Shown one piece after another: positions 1 through 11,146 of a DNA stretch of 32,343 bases (its first letter is position 1; each line of letters begins with the position of its first letter). The stretch spans positions 1 to 32,343 of the forward strand of contig SLSL01000059.1 of the NCBI GenBank assembly GCA_007130465.1, read 5' to 3'. Origin of the DNA: Halanaerobiaceae bacterium (GTDB lineage Bacteria; Bacillota; Halanaerobiia; Halanaerobiales; Halarsenatibacteraceae). The position numbers and the translations under genes were made by a program. Below the pieces are notes generated by a model. That model was not told the DNA's origin. It saw only the letters and a list, made by a program, of their open reading frames with translations, and did not search any database.

Positions 1-171
1 ACAGGAAATATTAGATTACCAGAAGGAGTAGAGATGGTAATGCCAGGAGATAATATTGAGATGGAAGGCGAACTGATTACTCCGATAGCAATGGAAGAAG
101 GATTAAGATTTGCTATTCGTGAAGGTGGCCATACTGTTGGTGCTGGTGTTGTAACAGATATTGTTGAGTAA
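1..171 (+). CDS. tuf: Elongation factor Tu, C-terminal fragment (5' truncated by window)
   Basis: Frame 1 reads [56 protein letters not shown], the classic EF-Tu domain 3 end; located upstream of rpsJ as expected. Confidence 0.97.
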   Translation, partial: TGNIRLPEGVEMVMPGDNIEMEGELITPIAMEEGLRFAIREGGHTVGAGVVTDIVE

Positions 172-182
172 GTTACTTTAAA

Positions 183-221
183 ATAGAAAAAGTGAGGGGT
201 TAATTCCTCTGCTTTTTCTAT
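183..221 (+). terminator. Stem-loop between tuf and rpsJ (terminator or attenuator)
   Basis: ATAGAAAAAG (183-192) pairs with CTTTTTCTAT (212-221), with inner GAGG/CCTC; followed by a T-rich but interrupted tract. Confidence 0.65.
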
Positions 222-270
222 CTTTATTTAATTTTTCATCAGCCTCTAAAGGAATAAAGGAGGGAAGAGA

Positions 271-582
271 ATGCCCAAACATGAAAAAATAAGAATTAAA
301 TTAAAAGCATATGAGCATGAACTTTTAGATAAATCTGCAGAAAAAATTGTCTCAACGGCTGAAAGAACTGGAGCAAATATTTCAGGACCAGTTCCTTTGC
401 CAACGGAAAGAGAGATCTTTACAGTTTTAAGATCACCTCATGTTCATAAAGATGCTAGAGAGCAGTTTGAAATGAGAACACACAAAAGGCTAATAGATAT
501 ATTGAAGCCTAACTCGAAGACTGTTGATGCATTAATGAGGTTAGATCTACCTGCAGGGGTTAATATAGAAATTAAATTATAA
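271..582 (+). CDS. rpsJ: 30S ribosomal protein S10
   Basis: [30 protein letters not shown]...; first gene of S10 operon. Confidence 0.98.
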   Translation: MPKHEKIRIKLKAYEHELLDKSAEKIVSTAERTGANISGPVPLPTEREIFTVLRSPHVHKDAREQFEMRTHKRLIDILKPNSKTVDALMRLDLPAGVNIEIKL

Positions 583-614
583 GATTTAATTGTATGATTG
601 GAGGTGTATTATAA

Positions 615-1235
615 ATGTCCAAAAGTTTAATAGGGAAAAAATTAGGAATGACTCAAATTTTTAGTGAAGATGGAGAGTCAGTTCCTGTTACTGTTATAGA
701 AGCTGGTCCATGTGTAGTAACACAGGTTAAAACAGAAGAAAAAGATGGTTATTCAGCTGTTCAGATTGCTTATGGTGAAGTTAAACCTAATAAAATTAAT
801 AAACCCCAAAAAGGGATATTTGAAAAATTAGGTGTAAAGCCTAAAAAGCATATAAGAGAATTTAGGAATCTTGGTTTTGAAGATATTGAACCTGGAGATA
901 AGTTAACTGTTGAGCAATTTGAAGTTGGTGACTTGGTTAATGTAGCTGGTATTTCTAAAGGTAAGGGCTTTGCAGGTAACATTAAAAGACATAATCATGC
1001 AACTGGTCCTAAAACACATGGTTCAAGAGCTTATAGAATACCAGGGTCTATTGGATCAACGGATTCTTCAAGAGTTTTTAAAGGACAAAAACTACCAGGA
1101 AGAATGGGACATGACCAAGTTCAAATGCAAAATCTTCAGATTGTTAAAGTTATGAAAGAAGATAATGTTATACTTGTTAAGGGTTCTATTCCTGGTCCTA
1201 AAAAAGGCATTATAACAATTGAAAGCGTAGAGTAA
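615..1235 (+). CDS. rplC: 50S ribosomal protein L3
   Basis: MSKSLIGKKLGMTQIF...; synteny. Confidence 0.98.
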   Translation: MSKSLIGKKLGMTQIFSEDGESVPVTVIEAGPCVVTQVKTEEKDGYSAVQIAYGEVKPNKINKPQKGIFEKLGVKPKKHIREFRNLGFEDIEPGDKLTVEQFEVGDLVNVAGISKGKGFAGNIKRHNHATGPKTHGSRAYRIPGSIGSTDSSRVFKGQKLPGRMGHDQVQMQNLQIVKVMKEDNVILVKGSIPGPKKGIITIESVE

Positions 1236-1264
1236 TACTCTGGCTAGGAAGGAGGAGATATTGA

Positions 1265-1897
1265 ATGCCCGAATTATCTGTATATAATAATAGTGGTAAT
1301 GAGGTCGAGAAAATAAATTTGAATAAAGAAATATTTGAGGAAAATATTAATGAGCATGTTGTTCATGAAGCTGTAACTGCACAATTAGCAGCTAAAAGAC
1401 AAGGCAATGCATCTACTAAGGGTCGTAGTGAAGTTCGTGGCGGTGGAAGAAAACCGTGGCGACAAAAAGGTACTGGTCGAGCAAGACATGGTAGTATTCG
1501 ATCACCTTTATGGGTTGGTGGCGGAATAACTTTCGGACCTAAACCTAGAAGTTATAAGAAAAAGATTAATAGAAAAACTAAAAAGCTTGCTATAAGATCA
1601 GTTTTAACTGCAAAAGCAGATGCTGGTGAGTTATTGATTATAGACAATTTATCATTTGATAGACCAAAGACTAAAGATGCTACAGAACTTTTAAAGAATT
1701 TAAATTTAAGTGATAAAAAGGTTTTGTTTGTTTTGCCTGAAAAGGATAAAAACGCCTATTTATCAATTAGAAATATAACTAATGTAAAAACTATGGTTTT
1801 AGATGGAATAAATGTTTACGATCTATTAAATAATGATATGGTTGTAATTCCTCAACCAGCTTTAGACAAATTAGAGGAGGTGCTCTTAAATGGATAA
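1265..1897 (+). CDS. rplD: 50S ribosomal protein L4
   Basis: contains [31 protein letters not shown]; synteny. Confidence 0.98.
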   Translation: MPELSVYNNSGNEVEKINLNKEIFEENINEHVVHEAVTAQLAAKRQGNASTKGRSEVRGGGRKPWRQKGTGRARHGSIRSPLWVGGGITFGPKPRSYKKKINRKTKKLAIRSVLTAKADAGELLIIDNLSFDRPKTKDATELLKNLNLSDKKVLFVLPEKDKNAYLSIRNITNVKTMVLDGINVYDLLNNDMVVIPQPALDKLEEVLLNG

Positions 1898-2180
1898 TGC
1901 ACGTGATATTATAATTTCACCTCTGATTTCAGAAAAGACTATGGAATTAATGGAAGAAAATAATGCATATACTTTTAAAGTGGTCAAAAAAGCAAATAAA
2001 ATTCAGATTAGACAGGCCATTGAAGAAATATTTAATGTTAAAGTAGTTAAAGTGAATACTATGAATATGAAGGGTAAAAGAAAACGGTTAGGTTTTACTG
2101 AAGGGAAAAGACCTGATTGGAAAAAAGCTATTATTAAACTTGTTGATGGAGATAGTATTGAAATATTTGAAGGCATGTAA
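1890..2180 (+). CDS. rplW: 50S ribosomal protein L23
   Basis: [23 protein letters not shown]; overlaps rplD end by 8 nt. Confidence 0.97.
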   Translation: MDNARDIIISPLISEKTMELMEENNAYTFKVVKKANKIQIRQAIEEIFNVKVVKVNTMNMKGKRKRLGFTEGKRPDWKKAIIKLVDGDSIEIFEGM

Positions 2181-2208
2181 TAAATAAGTAATAAAGGAGG
2201 GTAAAGTT

Positions 2209-3042
2209 ATGGCTATTAAGAAATTTAAGCCAACCACTCCTTCCCGGAGATATATGACTGTTTCTGATTTTAAAGAGTTGACAAGTAAAGAACCTGAAAA
2301 AAGCTTGTTGGCTCCATTAAAAAAATCAGGAGGTAGAAACTCAAACGGTAGAATTACATCTCGCAGACGGGGTGGAGGACATAAGAGAAAATATAGAATT
2401 ATAGATTTCAAAAGAAATAAAGATGGTATTCCTGCTAAGGTAAAAACTATAGAATATGACCCTAACAGATCTGCTAGGATTGCACTATTAACTTATTATG
2501 ATGGCGAAAAAAGGTATATTTTAGCTCCTAATAAAGTTGAAGTTGGTGATGTTTTAGAGACTGGCTCTGGTGCTGATATTAAACCAGGCAACGCTCTTCA
2601 ACTTTCAGATATGCCTGTAGGTACAATCGTTCATAATATTGAAATGCAACCTGGCAAAGGTGGACAAATTGCAAGATCTGCTGGTGTTATGGCACAAATT
2701 CTAGCTAAAGAAGGCAAATTTTGTCATATCAAAATGCCATCAGGTGAAGTTCGTTTGATCAGAAAAGAATGTAAAGCAACTGTAGGTCAGGTAGGAAATA
2801 TTGAACACGAAAATATTGTTATTGGTAAAGCTGGGCGTTCACGTTGGTTAGGTAAAAGACCAAAAGTAAGAGGTGTTGTTATGAACCCTCACGATCACCC
2901 ACACGGTGGTGGTGAAGGCAAATCACCTGCTGGTAGACATCCAGTAACTCCTTGGGGACAGAAGACTATGGGTAAGAAAACAAGAAAGCCTAAAAAATCT
3001 GATGAATATATTGTTAAATCCCGCAAGGCTAAAAAACGCTAA
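2209..3042 (+). CDS. rplB: 50S ribosomal protein L2
   Basis: [21 protein letters not shown]..., [26 protein letters not shown]. Confidence 0.99.
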   Translation: MAIKKFKPTTPSRRYMTVSDFKELTSKEPEKSLLAPLKKSGGRNSNGRITSRRRGGGHKRKYRIIDFKRNKDGIPAKVKTIEYDPNRSARIALLTYYDGEKRYILAPNKVEVGDVLETGSGADIKPGNALQLSDMPVGTIVHNIEMQPGKGGQIARSAGVMAQILAKEGKFCHIKMPSGEVRLIRKECKATVGQVGNIEHENIVIGKAGRSRWLGKRPKVRGVVMNPHDHPHGGGEGKSPAGRHPVTPWGQKTMGKKTRKPKKSDEYIVKSRKAKKR

Positions 3043-3063
3043 AGCGGAAAGGGGGATTTAATC

Positions 3064-3348
3064 TTGGGTAGATCATTAAAAAAAGGACCGTTTGTAGAAG
3101 AAAAATTGATGGCTAAGATTGATGAGATGAATGAGACTGGCCAGAAAAATGTTATTAAAACCTGGTCAAGAAGTTCAACAATTTTTCCAGAAATGGTCGG
3201 TCATACTATTGCTGTTCATGATGGTAGAAAGCATGTACCAATCTATATAACAGAAGAAATGGTTGGGCATAAATTAGGAGAATTTGCTCCTACTAGAATT
3301 TTCAGATCACACAGTCGTCACACAGAAAGATCAACAACTCTTAAATAA
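3064..3348 (+). CDS. rpsS: 30S ribosomal protein S19 (TTG start)
   Basis: [15 protein letters not shown]; synteny. Confidence 0.98.
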   Translation: MGRSLKKGPFVEEKLMAKIDEMNETGQKNVIKTWSRSSTIFPEMVGHTIAVHDGRKHVPIYITEEMVGHKLGEFAPTRIFRSHSRHTERSTTLK

Positions 3349-3385
3349 ATTGATAATAGTTTTGTTTTAAATGAGGGGTGATAAA

Positions 3386-3727
3386 ATGGAAGCTAAAGCA
3401 ATTGCAAAGCATGTAAGAATGTCTCCACGCAAAACCAGGCAGGTCATTGATCTGGTTAGAGGAAAGGATGTGGGGGATGCTATCGCAATTTTGAAGAATA
3501 CTCCAAAGAGGGCATCTAAGACAATAGAAAAAGTTGTTAATTCAGCAATTGCAAATGCCGAAAACAATCATGATATGATTGTTGAAGATTTGTATATTTC
3601 AGAAGCTTATGTTGATGAAGGCCCTACAATGAAAAGATTTAGACCAAGGGCTATGGGTCAAGCATCAATGATTAGAAAAAGAACGAGTCATATTACTATT
3701 ATATTAAAAGAGAAAAAGGAGGGATAA
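3386..3727 (+). CDS. rplV: 50S ribosomal protein L22
   Basis: ORF track starts at 3371, but [26 protein letters not shown] from ATG 3386 fits the family and the RBS AGGGGTG better. Confidence 0.96.
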   Translation: MEAKAIAKHVRMSPRKTRQVIDLVRGKDVGDAIAILKNTPKRASKTIEKVVNSAIANAENNHDMIVEDLYISEAYVDEGPTMKRFRPRAMGQASMIRKRTSHITIILKEKKEG

Positions 3728-3729
3728 TT

Positions 3730-4374
3730 TTGGGTCAAAAAGTAAACCCCCATGGACTTCGTGTTGGTGTAATAAAAGATTGGGATGCTAAATGGTATGC
3801 AGATAAAAATGATTACTCAGAGTTGCTTCATGAAGATATTGAAGTTAGGAAACATATCAAAGAAAAAATGTTTGACTCTGGTATTTCTAGAATTGTAATT
3901 GAAAGAGCAGCCAAAAGGCTTAAAATAGATATTCATACTGCTAGACCAGGGATGGTAATTGGTCGCGGTGGTTCTGAAGTTGATGCTTTAAGACAGGATG
4001 TTGAAAATATTACTGGCAAGAATGTACAGATTAACGTTGTTGAAGTAGATAATCCTGATATGGATGCTCAATTAGTTGCTGAAAATATTGCTGGACAGTT
4101 ATTGAAACGAGTTTCATTTAGGAGAGCTATGAAACAGGCTATGAATAGAGCTATGAGATTAGGTGCAGAAGGATTTAGAGTTCAAAGTAGCGGTAGATTA
4201 GGTGGCGCTGAAATGGCAAGAAGAGAAGGATATAGTGAAGGAAGTGTTCCGCTTCATACTTTAAGAGCAGATATAGATTATGGTTTTGCAGAGTCAAAAA
4301 CTACCTATGGAACAATAGGTGTTAAAGTATGGATTAATAAAGGAGAAATACTTCCAGAAGTGGATGAAGACTAA
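3730..4374 (+). CDS. rpsC: 30S ribosomal protein S3 (TTG start)
   Basis: [26 protein letters not shown] domain GMVIGRGG. Confidence 0.98.
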   Translation: MGQKVNPHGLRVGVIKDWDAKWYADKNDYSELLHEDIEVRKHIKEKMFDSGISRIVIERAAKRLKIDIHTARPGMVIGRGGSEVDALRQDVENITGKNVQINVVEVDNPDMDAQLVAENIAGQLLKRVSFRRAMKQAMNRAMRLGAEGFRVQSSGRLGGAEMARREGYSEGSVPLHTLRADIDYGFAESKTTYGTIGVKVWINKGEILPEVDED

Positions 4375-4404
4375 AAGTATTAATCATAGGAAGGAGGCAA
4401 CAGT

Positions 4405-4833
4405 ATGCTTGTCCCAAAAAGAGTAAAACATCGTAAGCAACACAGAGGACGCATGAAGGGCAAGGCTCAGAGAGGTACAAGAGTAACTTTTGGAGAATAT
4501 GGCCTTCAGGCTTTAGAACCTGCCTGGATCACTAATAGACAGATAGAGGCTGCTCGGATTGCTCTTACTAGATATATAAAAAGAGGCGGAAAAGTTTGGG
4601 TTAAGATTTTCCCTGATAAACCAATTACAGCTAAACCTGCTGAAACAAGAATGGGTAGCGGTAAAGGTGCAGTTGAAAACTGGGTTGCAGTTGTAAAGCC
4701 TGGTAGAGTAATGTTTGAATTAGCTGGTATTGACGAAGAGATTGCACGTGAAGCTATGAGATTAGCAGCTCATAAATTACCAATCAAAACTAAATTTGTT
4801 GCCAGAGATGGTGGTGAATCCAATGAGAGTTAA
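4405..4833 (+). CDS. rplP: 50S ribosomal protein L16
   Basis: [24 protein letters not shown]. Confidence 0.98.
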   Translation: MLVPKRVKHRKQHRGRMKGKAQRGTRVTFGEYGLQALEPAWITNRQIEAARIALTRYIKRGGKVWVKIFPDKPITAKPAETRMGSGKGAVENWVAVVKPGRVMFELAGIDEEIAREAMRLAAHKLPIKTKFVARDGGESNES

Positions 4834-5029
4834 TGAATTAAGAGATTTAACTGATATGGAATTAGAGCAGAAATTAGATGAATTTAAAGAAGAACTTTTT
4901 AATCTTCGTTTTCAGCATGCGACTGCTCAATTGGATAATCCGATGAGAATAAGAGAGGTCAAAAGGATTATTGCAAGAATTAAGACGATTTTAAGAGAAA
5001 GAGAACTAGGTATACAACAGGAAGCTTAG
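4823..5029 (+). CDS. rpmC: 50S ribosomal protein L29
   Basis: ATG at 4823 gives [55 protein letters not shown]; overlaps rplP by 11 nt. Confidence 0.96.
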   Translation: MRVNELRDLTDMELEQKLDEFKEELFNLRFQHATAQLDNPMRIREVKRIIARIKTILRERELGIQQEA

Positions 5030-5052
5030 TTTAAGCTGGAAGGAGGTTTATT

Positions 5053-5313
5053 ATGGAAGTAACTAGAAATGAGAGAAAAGAAAGAATAGGATTTGTAGTT
5101 AGTAATAAAATGGACAAAACTGTTTCTGTTACAGTTGAACGAAGAAAACAGCATCCAATGTATAAAAGAGTAATCAAACGTTCAAAAAAATATAAAGCCC
5201 ATGATGAAAATAATGAATGTAATGAGGGAGATAAAGTTCGGATTGTAGAAACACGTCCATTAAGCAAAACAAAAAGATGGCGTGTTATTGAAATTTTAGA
5301 AAAAGCTAAGTAA
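5053..5313 (+). CDS. rpsQ: 30S ribosomal protein S17
   Basis: [33 protein letters not shown]; synteny. Confidence 0.97.
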   Translation: MEVTRNERKERIGFVVSNKMDKTVSVTVERRKQHPMYKRVIKRSKKYKAHDENNECNEGDKVRIVETRPLSKTKRWRVIEILEKAK

Positions 5314-5339
5314 ATAAACGGAATAGAGGGGTGATTTAA

Positions 5340-5708
5340 ATGATTCAAGCAGAATCTCGCCTAAAAGTTGCAGATAACTCTGGCGCCCGTGAGTTGCTTT
5401 GCATTAAAGTTCCAGGAGGAAGTAAGAAAAAATATGCTGGTGTAGGCGAAAAAATTGTATGTAGTGTAAAAGAAGCAATTCCTGAAGGGATGGTAAAGAA
5501 AGGTGAAATAGTAACAGCTTTAGTTGTAAGAACAAAGAAAGCAACTAAAAGACCTGATGGTTCATACATTAAATTTGATGAAAATGCAGCTGTTATTATT
5601 GATGATCTAGATAACCCTAAAGGAACAAGAATTTTCGGTCCAGTTACTAGGGAGTTAAGAGATAATAATCATATGAAGATTGTATCCCTAGCACCGGAAG
5701 TATTATAG
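5340..5708 (+). CDS. rplN: 50S ribosomal protein L14
   Basis: [28 protein letters not shown]. Confidence 0.98.
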   Translation: MIQAESRLKVADNSGARELLCIKVPGGSKKKYAGVGEKIVCSVKEAIPEGMVKKGEIVTALVVRTKKATKRPDGSYIKFDENAAVIIDDLDNPKGTRIFGPVTRELRDNNHMKIVSLAPEVL

Positions 5709-5726
5709 TCAAAGGAGGGGTACTAG

Positions 5727-6038
5727 GTGAAGATCAAAAAAGGTGACCAGGTTGAAGTTATTACTGGAAAAGATAAAGGTAAACGTGGCGAAGTTTTAAC
5801 TGTTGATAGAAAGAAAAATCGGATTGTAGTTGAAGGCGTTAATATTGTCCACAGACATATGCGCCCAAGTCAGGATAATCCACAGGGTGGAATAATTGAA
5901 AATGAAGCCCCTATACATGCTTCAAATGTAATGGTTGTTTGTGCAGCATGCGATGAAAAAAGTCGCCTGGGTTATAAAAATTTGGATAGCGGTAAAAAAG
6001 TTCGCTATTGCAAAAAATGTGATGAAACAATAGAATAA
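5727..6038 (+). CDS. rplX: 50S ribosomal protein L24 with C-terminal zinc-ribbon-like motif (GTG start)
   Basis: [23 protein letters not shown] (KOW); C-terminal CAAC...YCKKC. Confidence 0.97.
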   Translation: MKIKKGDQVEVITGKDKGKRGEVLTVDRKKNRIVVEGVNIVHRHMRPSQDNPQGGIIENEAPIHASNVMVVCAACDEKSRLGYKNLDSGKKVRYCKKCDETIE

Positions 6039-6064
6039 CTGCTGGATGAAAGGAGGTCAGTGAT

Positions 6065-6604
6065 ATGACAGTTTTAGCAAATCAATATCGTGAAGAGATA
6101 AGACCGGCTTTGAAAGAAGCATTTGGTTATGACAATATTATGGAAGTTCCGGAATTAGAAAAAATTACAATAAATGTTGGTTTAGGGGATGCTAAAGAAG
6201 ATCCTAAACTTTTGGATACAGTTGTTGATGAGATTGCAAGAATTACTGGGCAGCAGCCTACAGTTACTAGAGCTAAAAAAGCTATAGCCAACTTTAAAAT
6301 CCGTGAAGGTATGCCTGTTGGCTTAAAAGTTACATTAAGAGATAAATTGATGTATGAATTTCTATATAAATTAATTAATGTGACTATTCCTCGTATTCGA
6401 GACTTTAGAGGTGTATCTGCAAACTCATTTGATGGAAGAGGTAATTATAGTCTTGGAATAGATAATCACACAGTATTTCCTGAAATAAAAGTTGATGATG
6501 TAGATGTAGTTCATGGACTGCAGATTACAATTGTTACATCAGCTGAAACAGACGAAGAGGCATTTGAACTATTAAGTAGAATGGGGATGCCTTTTAAAAA
6601 GTAA
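6065..6604 (+). CDS. rplE: 50S ribosomal protein L5
   Basis: [21 protein letters not shown]; synteny. Confidence 0.98.
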   Translation: MTVLANQYREEIRPALKEAFGYDNIMEVPELEKITINVGLGDAKEDPKLLDTVVDEIARITGQQPTVTRAKKAIANFKIREGMPVGLKVTLRDKLMYEFLYKLINVTIPRIRDFRGVSANSFDGRGNYSLGIDNHTVFPEIKVDDVDVVHGLQITIVTSAETDEEAFELLSRMGMPFKK

Positions 6605-6641
6605 ATCTTTATGAGTTAATATTTAAAAGGAGGGATATTTA

Positions 6642-6827
6642 GTGGCCCGTAAAGCTTTAATAGAAAAAGCAAACAAAGAACCGAAGTATTCTACAAGGAA
6701 AAATAATAGATGTAGCCGGTGTGGCAGATCTAGAGCATATATGAGAAAATTTGATTTATGCAGAATTTGTTTTAGAGAATTAGCACATAAGGGAGAAATA
6801 CCAGGAGTTAAAAAAGCAAGCTGGTAA
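6642..6827 (+). CDS. rpsZ: 30S ribosomal protein S14, zinc-binding type (GTG start)
   Basis: 61 aa; [25 protein letters not shown]. Confidence 0.97.
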   Translation: MARKALIEKANKEPKYSTRKNNRCSRCGRSRAYMRKFDLCRICFRELAHKGEIPGVKKASW

Positions 6828-6846
6828 ATGAAAGGAGGTTTTCTTT

Positions 6847-7242
6847 ATGAACACAGATCCTATTGCTGACATGTTAACTAGAGTTAGAAATGCAAATAAT
6901 GCAGGTAAAAGTACTGTTAATATTCCTGCTTCTAATATAAAATTAGGTTTAGCTGAAATATTAAAAGAAGAGGGCTTTGTTAATGATGTAAAAATGATAG
7001 AGCGTTATCCTCAGAATGATATTAGAGTTTATTTGAAGTATGGTGAGGATGATGAAAAAGTAATAACTGGTATAAAGAGAATTAGCAAACCAGGATTAAG
7101 AGTTTATGTTAAGAAAGATGAAATTCCACAGGTGCTTGGAGGATTAGGTTTAGCAATTTTATCTACTTCTCGTGGAGTACTTTCAGATAAAGAAGCTCGT
7201 GAAAAAGGAGTAGGCGGAGAGGTTCTCTGTTACGTCTGGTAA
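6847..7242 (+). CDS. rpsH: 30S ribosomal protein S8
   Basis: [21 protein letters not shown] ... [26 protein letters not shown]. Confidence 0.98.
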   Translation: MNTDPIADMLTRVRNANNAGKSTVNIPASNIKLGLAEILKEEGFVNDVKMIERYPQNDIRVYLKYGEDDEKVITGIKRISKPGLRVYVKKDEIPQVLGGLGLAILSTSRGVLSDKEAREKGVGGEVLCYVW

Positions 7243-7265
7243 TATAATAGTAGGAGGTGAATAAT

Positions 7266-7796
7266 ATGTCCCGTATTGGAAAATTACCTGTTGAAATACC
7301 TGAAAAAGTTAAAGTTGATTTTGATGGTACTACCTTGAAGATTAATGGTCCTAAAGGCGAATTGAGCAGGGATATTCATGATTTAATAGATTTGGAAATT
7401 AAAGATGATGAAATTATTATTAAAAGAAATGGAGAGTCTAAAGATGATCGTTCTCTTCATGGAATGACAAGAAGTCTGATTGAAGGGATGGTAACTGGAG
7501 TTATGGAGGGATATTCAAAACAACTGGAAATGGTTGGAGTAGGATATAGTGCTTCAATGCAAGGCAATTCATTGAAGATTGAAGCTGGATATTCTCACCC
7601 AGTGGTTATTGAGCCTTTAGAAAATATAGAATTTGAAGTTGAAAAGAATAAGATTACAGTTAAAGGTATTGATAAGCAGCAAGTAGGCAATGTTGCTGCT
7701 CAAGTTAGAGCTGTCAGAGCACCTGAACCTTATAAAGGCAAGGGGATTAAATATATCGATGAAAGAATTAGAAGAAAAGAGGGTAAAACTGGTTAA
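7266..7796 (+). CDS. rplF: 50S ribosomal protein L6
   Basis: ATG at 7266 gives MSRIGKLPVEIPEKVKVDFDG; ORF track start 7257 is probably too far upstream. Confidence 0.97.
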   Translation: MSRIGKLPVEIPEKVKVDFDGTTLKINGPKGELSRDIHDLIDLEIKDDEIIIKRNGESKDDRSLHGMTRSLIEGMVTGVMEGYSKQLEMVGVGYSASMQGNSLKIEAGYSHPVVIEPLENIEFEVEKNKITVKGIDKQQVGNVAAQVRAVRAPEPYKGKGIKYIDERIRRKEGKTG

Positions 7797-7846
7797 TATT
7801 ATTAATTGGTTATGCCTAAAGTTGTTGAAGAAAGGAGTGAAATGTT

Positions 7847-8212
7847 ATGAGTAAGTTGGATAAAAGAGCTGCTAGGGAGAGAAGGCATAAAAGAATTAGA
7901 AATAAAATTACTGGAACACCTTCTAAACCAAGAATGGCAGTTAAACGTAGTCTTAAAAATATGCATGTTCAATTAATAGATGACTTAAGAGAGATCACTC
8001 TTGTTTCAGCTTCAAGTTTAGAATCAGCTGTAAAAGATGAAGTTGCTCATAGGGGCAATAAAGAAGCGGCTAAAATGGTCGGGAAGTTAGTTGCCGAAAG
8101 AGCACTTGAAGAAGGAATTGAAGAAGTTGTATTTGACAGAGCAGGATATAAATATCATGGTAGGGTGAAAGCCCTTGCAGATGCTGCAAGAGAAGCAGGA
8201 TTAAAGTTTTAA
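7847..8212 (+). CDS. rplR: 50S ribosomal protein L18
   Basis: [24 protein letters not shown] ... [26 protein letters not shown]. Confidence 0.98.
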   Translation: MSKLDKRAARERRHKRIRNKITGTPSKPRMAVKRSLKNMHVQLIDDLREITLVSASSLESAVKDEVAHRGNKEAAKMVGKLVAERALEEGIEEVVFDRAGYKYHGRVKALADAAREAGLKF

Positions 8213-8230
8213 GGTGAAGGAGGCGAATTA

Positions 8231-8731
8231 ATGAATAATATTGATCCAAATAAATTAAACCTGGAAGAAAGAGTAGTTGATATTAATAGAGTTTCTAAAG
8301 TTGTAAAAGGTGGACGGAGATTTAGTTTTACTGCTTTAGTTGTTGTTGGAAATCAGGATGGCTATGTTGGCGTTGGTTATGGTAAAGCTAATGAAGTTCC
8401 TGAGGCTATTAGAAAAGGAATTGATGATGCTAAAAAGAATTTAATTGAAGTTCCTTTGGTTGATAGAACAATACCTCATCAAATTAACGGTATATTTGGT
8501 GCAGGAAATGTTTTATTAAAACCTGCAGCTCCTGGTACTGGAGTTATAGCTGGAGGTCCGGTTAGAGCAGTTGTTGAATTAGCTGGGATTAACGATATTT
8601 TAACAAAATCACTCGGAACATCTAATCCAATCAATATGGTTAAAGCAGCAATAAACGGTTTGGATAGATTGAAAAATGTTGAAGATGTTGCCAGGCTAAG
8701 AGGTAAAACTCCAGAAGAAATTACTGGTTAA
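8231..8731 (+). CDS. rpsE: 30S ribosomal protein S5
   Basis: [27 protein letters not shown]. Confidence 0.98.
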   Translation: MNNIDPNKLNLEERVVDINRVSKVVKGGRRFSFTALVVVGNQDGYVGVGYGKANEVPEAIRKGIDDAKKNLIEVPLVDRTIPHQINGIFGAGNVLLKPAAPGTGVIAGGPVRAVVELAGINDILTKSLGTSNPINMVKAAINGLDRLKNVEDVARLRGKTPEEITG

Positions 8732-8765
8732 ATATATTTATATGTTAATAAGGAGGTGCTGGTAG

Positions 8766-9209
8766 ATGAAATTGCATAATATAAAGCCTAAAGAAGGCTC
8801 AAAGAAAAAGAGACAGAGATGCGGTAGAGGTATTGGCTCTGGTAGAGGTTATACCAGTGGAAGAGGAGCTAATGGTCAAAACAGTAGATCTGGTGGGGGA
8901 GTTAGAATCACTTTTGAAGGTGGGCAGACTCCTTTATTTAGAAAGCTTCCTAAGAGAGGCTTTAATAATAAAAATAAAAAAGAATATACAATTCTAAATG
9001 TTTATCAACTAAACATCTTTGAAGAAGGTTCAGAAATTACTCCGGAGTTGTTAAAAGAAAATGGAGTAGTTAATAATATTGCTTCCGATGGCGTTAAGAT
9101 TTTAGGAGATGGTGAATTAGATGTAAGCCTTACTGTTAAGGCTAACGCATTTACTAATTCTGCTATTGATAAAATTGAAGCCGCTGGCGGGAAGGCTGAG
9201 GTGGTATAA
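8766..9209 (+). CDS. rplO: 50S ribosomal protein L15
   Basis: [38 protein letters not shown]. Confidence 0.98.
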   Translation: MKLHNIKPKEGSKKKRQRCGRGIGSGRGYTSGRGANGQNSRSGGGVRITFEGGQTPLFRKLPKRGFNNKNKKEYTILNVYQLNIFEEGSEITPELLKENGVVNNIASDGVKILGDGELDVSLTVKANAFTNSAIDKIEAAGGKAEVV

Positions 9210-9210
9210 T

Positions 9211-10479
9211 TTGCTAAAGGCACTCAGTAATGTTTTTAAAGTTGAAGAATTAAGAAATAAGGTATTATTTGTTTTAGGTGTAATGGTAGTATACAGGATT
9301 GGTGCCCATATACCTGTTCCTGGTGTTGACATTGCAAGGGTTCAAGAAATGTTATTTGGTGGAGGTCCTGGAGGAGTTTTTGACTTCCTTGATTTATTTG
9401 CAGGTGGTGCTTTAAGTAACTTTTCAATATTTGCAATGAGCATAACACCTTATATTACAGCATCAATTATCTTGCAGTTATTACAGGTTGTTATTCCCAG
9501 GCTAGAAGAATTAGCCCGAGAAGGTAGGGAAGGTAAAAAGAAGATTGCTCAATATACAAGGTACTTGACTGTAGCTCTTGCTTTAGTTCAGGGGTTTGGT
9601 ATTACCACTTATATAAGGCAATTTGGAGCAATTCCTGATCCTAGTGTTTTTGATTTGACAGTTATTGTTGTAAGTCTTACTGCAGGTACTACTTTCCTAA
9701 TGTGGTTAGGTGAACAGGTTAATGAATATGGCATTGGTAATGGTATTTCAATTTTGATTTTTACCTCAATTATTGCAAGATTTCCATCTGATATCATGCA
9801 AACCTGGACCTTATTTAGAGCTGGTACTGTAACAGCGTTTAACTTATTGATATTTTTAATTTTGGCTATTATTATAGTGGCTGGAATAATTTTTGTGCAG
9901 CAGGGAGAGAGAAGAATACCTGTGCAGTATTCAAAAAGAATTGTTGGTAGAAAAGTATACGGTGGTAGAAGTACTCATTTACCAATGAAAGTAAATCAGG
10001 CTGGAGTTATGCCAGTTATTTTCGCATCTTCAGTACTTTTATTCCCAGGAGTTATTGCTCAAATTCTTCCTTTTGGCTGGGCAGAAGGTATGGCTAATGT
10101 GATAAGGCCTGGTTCGACATTATATATTGTATTATATGGTCTATTAACAATGTTCTTCACGTATTTTTATACTGCTATTACATTTAATCCAGAAGAAGTT
10201 GCAGATAATATGAAAAAGCATGGTGGCTTTATACCAGGAATTAGACCAGGAAGATCTACGATAAAATATTTAGATAAAATTTTAGTCAGGGTTACTTTAG
10301 TAGGAGCTCTATTCTTGACAGCAGTTGCATTATTACCATTTGCTATGGGTCCATTAACTGGTGTGGATATTGCGTTTGGTGGTACATCCTTATTAATTAT
10401 GATTGGTGTAGCCTTACAGACAATGCAGCAGATAGAGTCACAATTATTAATGCGTCATTATGATGGGTTTATGGAATAG
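9211..10479 (+). CDS. secY: Preprotein translocase subunit SecY (TTG start)
   Basis: TTG at 9211, in frame with the ORF, gives LLKALSNVFKVEELRNKVLFVLGVMVVYRIGAHIPVPGVD; starts 1 nt after the rplO stop. Confidence 0.96.
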   Translation: MLKALSNVFKVEELRNKVLFVLGVMVVYRIGAHIPVPGVDIARVQEMLFGGGPGGVFDFLDLFAGGALSNFSIFAMSITPYITASIILQLLQVVIPRLEELAREGREGKKKIAQYTRYLTVALALVQGFGITTYIRQFGAIPDPSVFDLTVIVVSLTAGTTFLMWLGEQVNEYGIGNGISILIFTSIIARFPSDIMQTWTLFRAGTVTAFNLLIFLILAIIIVAGIIFVQQGERRIPVQYSKRIVGRKVYGGRSTHLPMKVNQAGVMPVIFASSVLLFPGVIAQILPFGWAEGMANVIRPGSTLYIVLYGLLTMFFTYFYTAITFNPEEVADNMKKHGGFIPGIRPGRSTIKYLDKILVRVTLVGALFLTAVALLPFAMGPLTGVDIAFGGTSLLIMIGVALQTMQQIESQLLMRHYDGFME

Positions 10480-10492
10480 GAGGTAACTATTA

Positions 10493-11146
10493 ATGAATCT
10501 TGTCTTTTTAGGACTTCCTGGTGCAGGTAAAGGCACACAGGCACAAATATTAGCTAAAAAATATAATATTCCTCATATATCAACAGGAGATATATTTCGT
10601 AATGCTATAAAAAATGAAACCCCATTAGGAGTAAAAGCTAAAGAATATATAGATTCTGGAGAACTAGTGCCAGATGAAGTTACTAATGGAATTGTCAAGG
10701 AAAGATTGCAGAAAGAAGATTGCAATCAAGGATTTATACTGGATGGTTATCCAAGGACCCTGGATCAAGCAGAAGCTTTAGACGAAAACATGAATCAATT
10801 AGATAGAAAGCTTGATTTAGTAATATATACTAAAGTTAAAGAAAGTGAATTGATTAAAAGGTTGACTGGTAGAAGGATTTGTGAAGATTGTGGAGCAACT
10901 TATCATGTTGAATTTGATCCACCTGAAGTTGAAGCAATATGTGATAAATGTGGAGGCAATCTAATTCAACGTGATGACGACAAAGAAGAAACTGTAGAAA
11001 AAAGAATTAATGTAAACAAAGATAAAACTGACCAACTAATTAATTATTATAATAAGAAAGATATATTAATTGAGATTGATGCTGAAAAAGAAATTGATGC
11101 AGTAAGCAATGAGATAGTAGATGTTATCGAGGAGAAAGTTAAATGA
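10493..11146 (+). CDS. adk: Adenylate kinase with Cys4 zinc-type LID
   Basis: GLPGAGKGTQAQ; LID motif CEDCGATYH...CDKCGG. Confidence 0.98.
   Translation: MNLVFLGLPGAGKGTQAQILAKKYNIPHISTGDIFRNAIKNETPLGVKAKEYIDSGELVPDEVTNGIVKERLQKEDCNQGFILDGYPRTLDQAEALDENMNQLDRKLDLVIYTKVKESELIKRLTGRRICEDCGATYHVEFDPPEVEAICDKCGGNLIQRDDDKEETVEKRINVNKDKTDQLINYYNKKDILIEIDAEKEIDAVSNEIVDVIEEKVK

Noticed and set aside
970-1155. Plus-strand 61-aa ORF inside rplC in another frame
   Set aside because: Out-of-frame within L3; no RBS or recognisable product
2088-2411. Minus-strand 107-aa ORF antisense to rplW/rplB
   Set aside because: Overlaps two conserved ribosomal genes; no recognisable domain
5031-5348. Minus-strand 105-aa ORF antisense to rpsQ
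   Set aside because: Complements a conserved ribosomal gene and has no independent support
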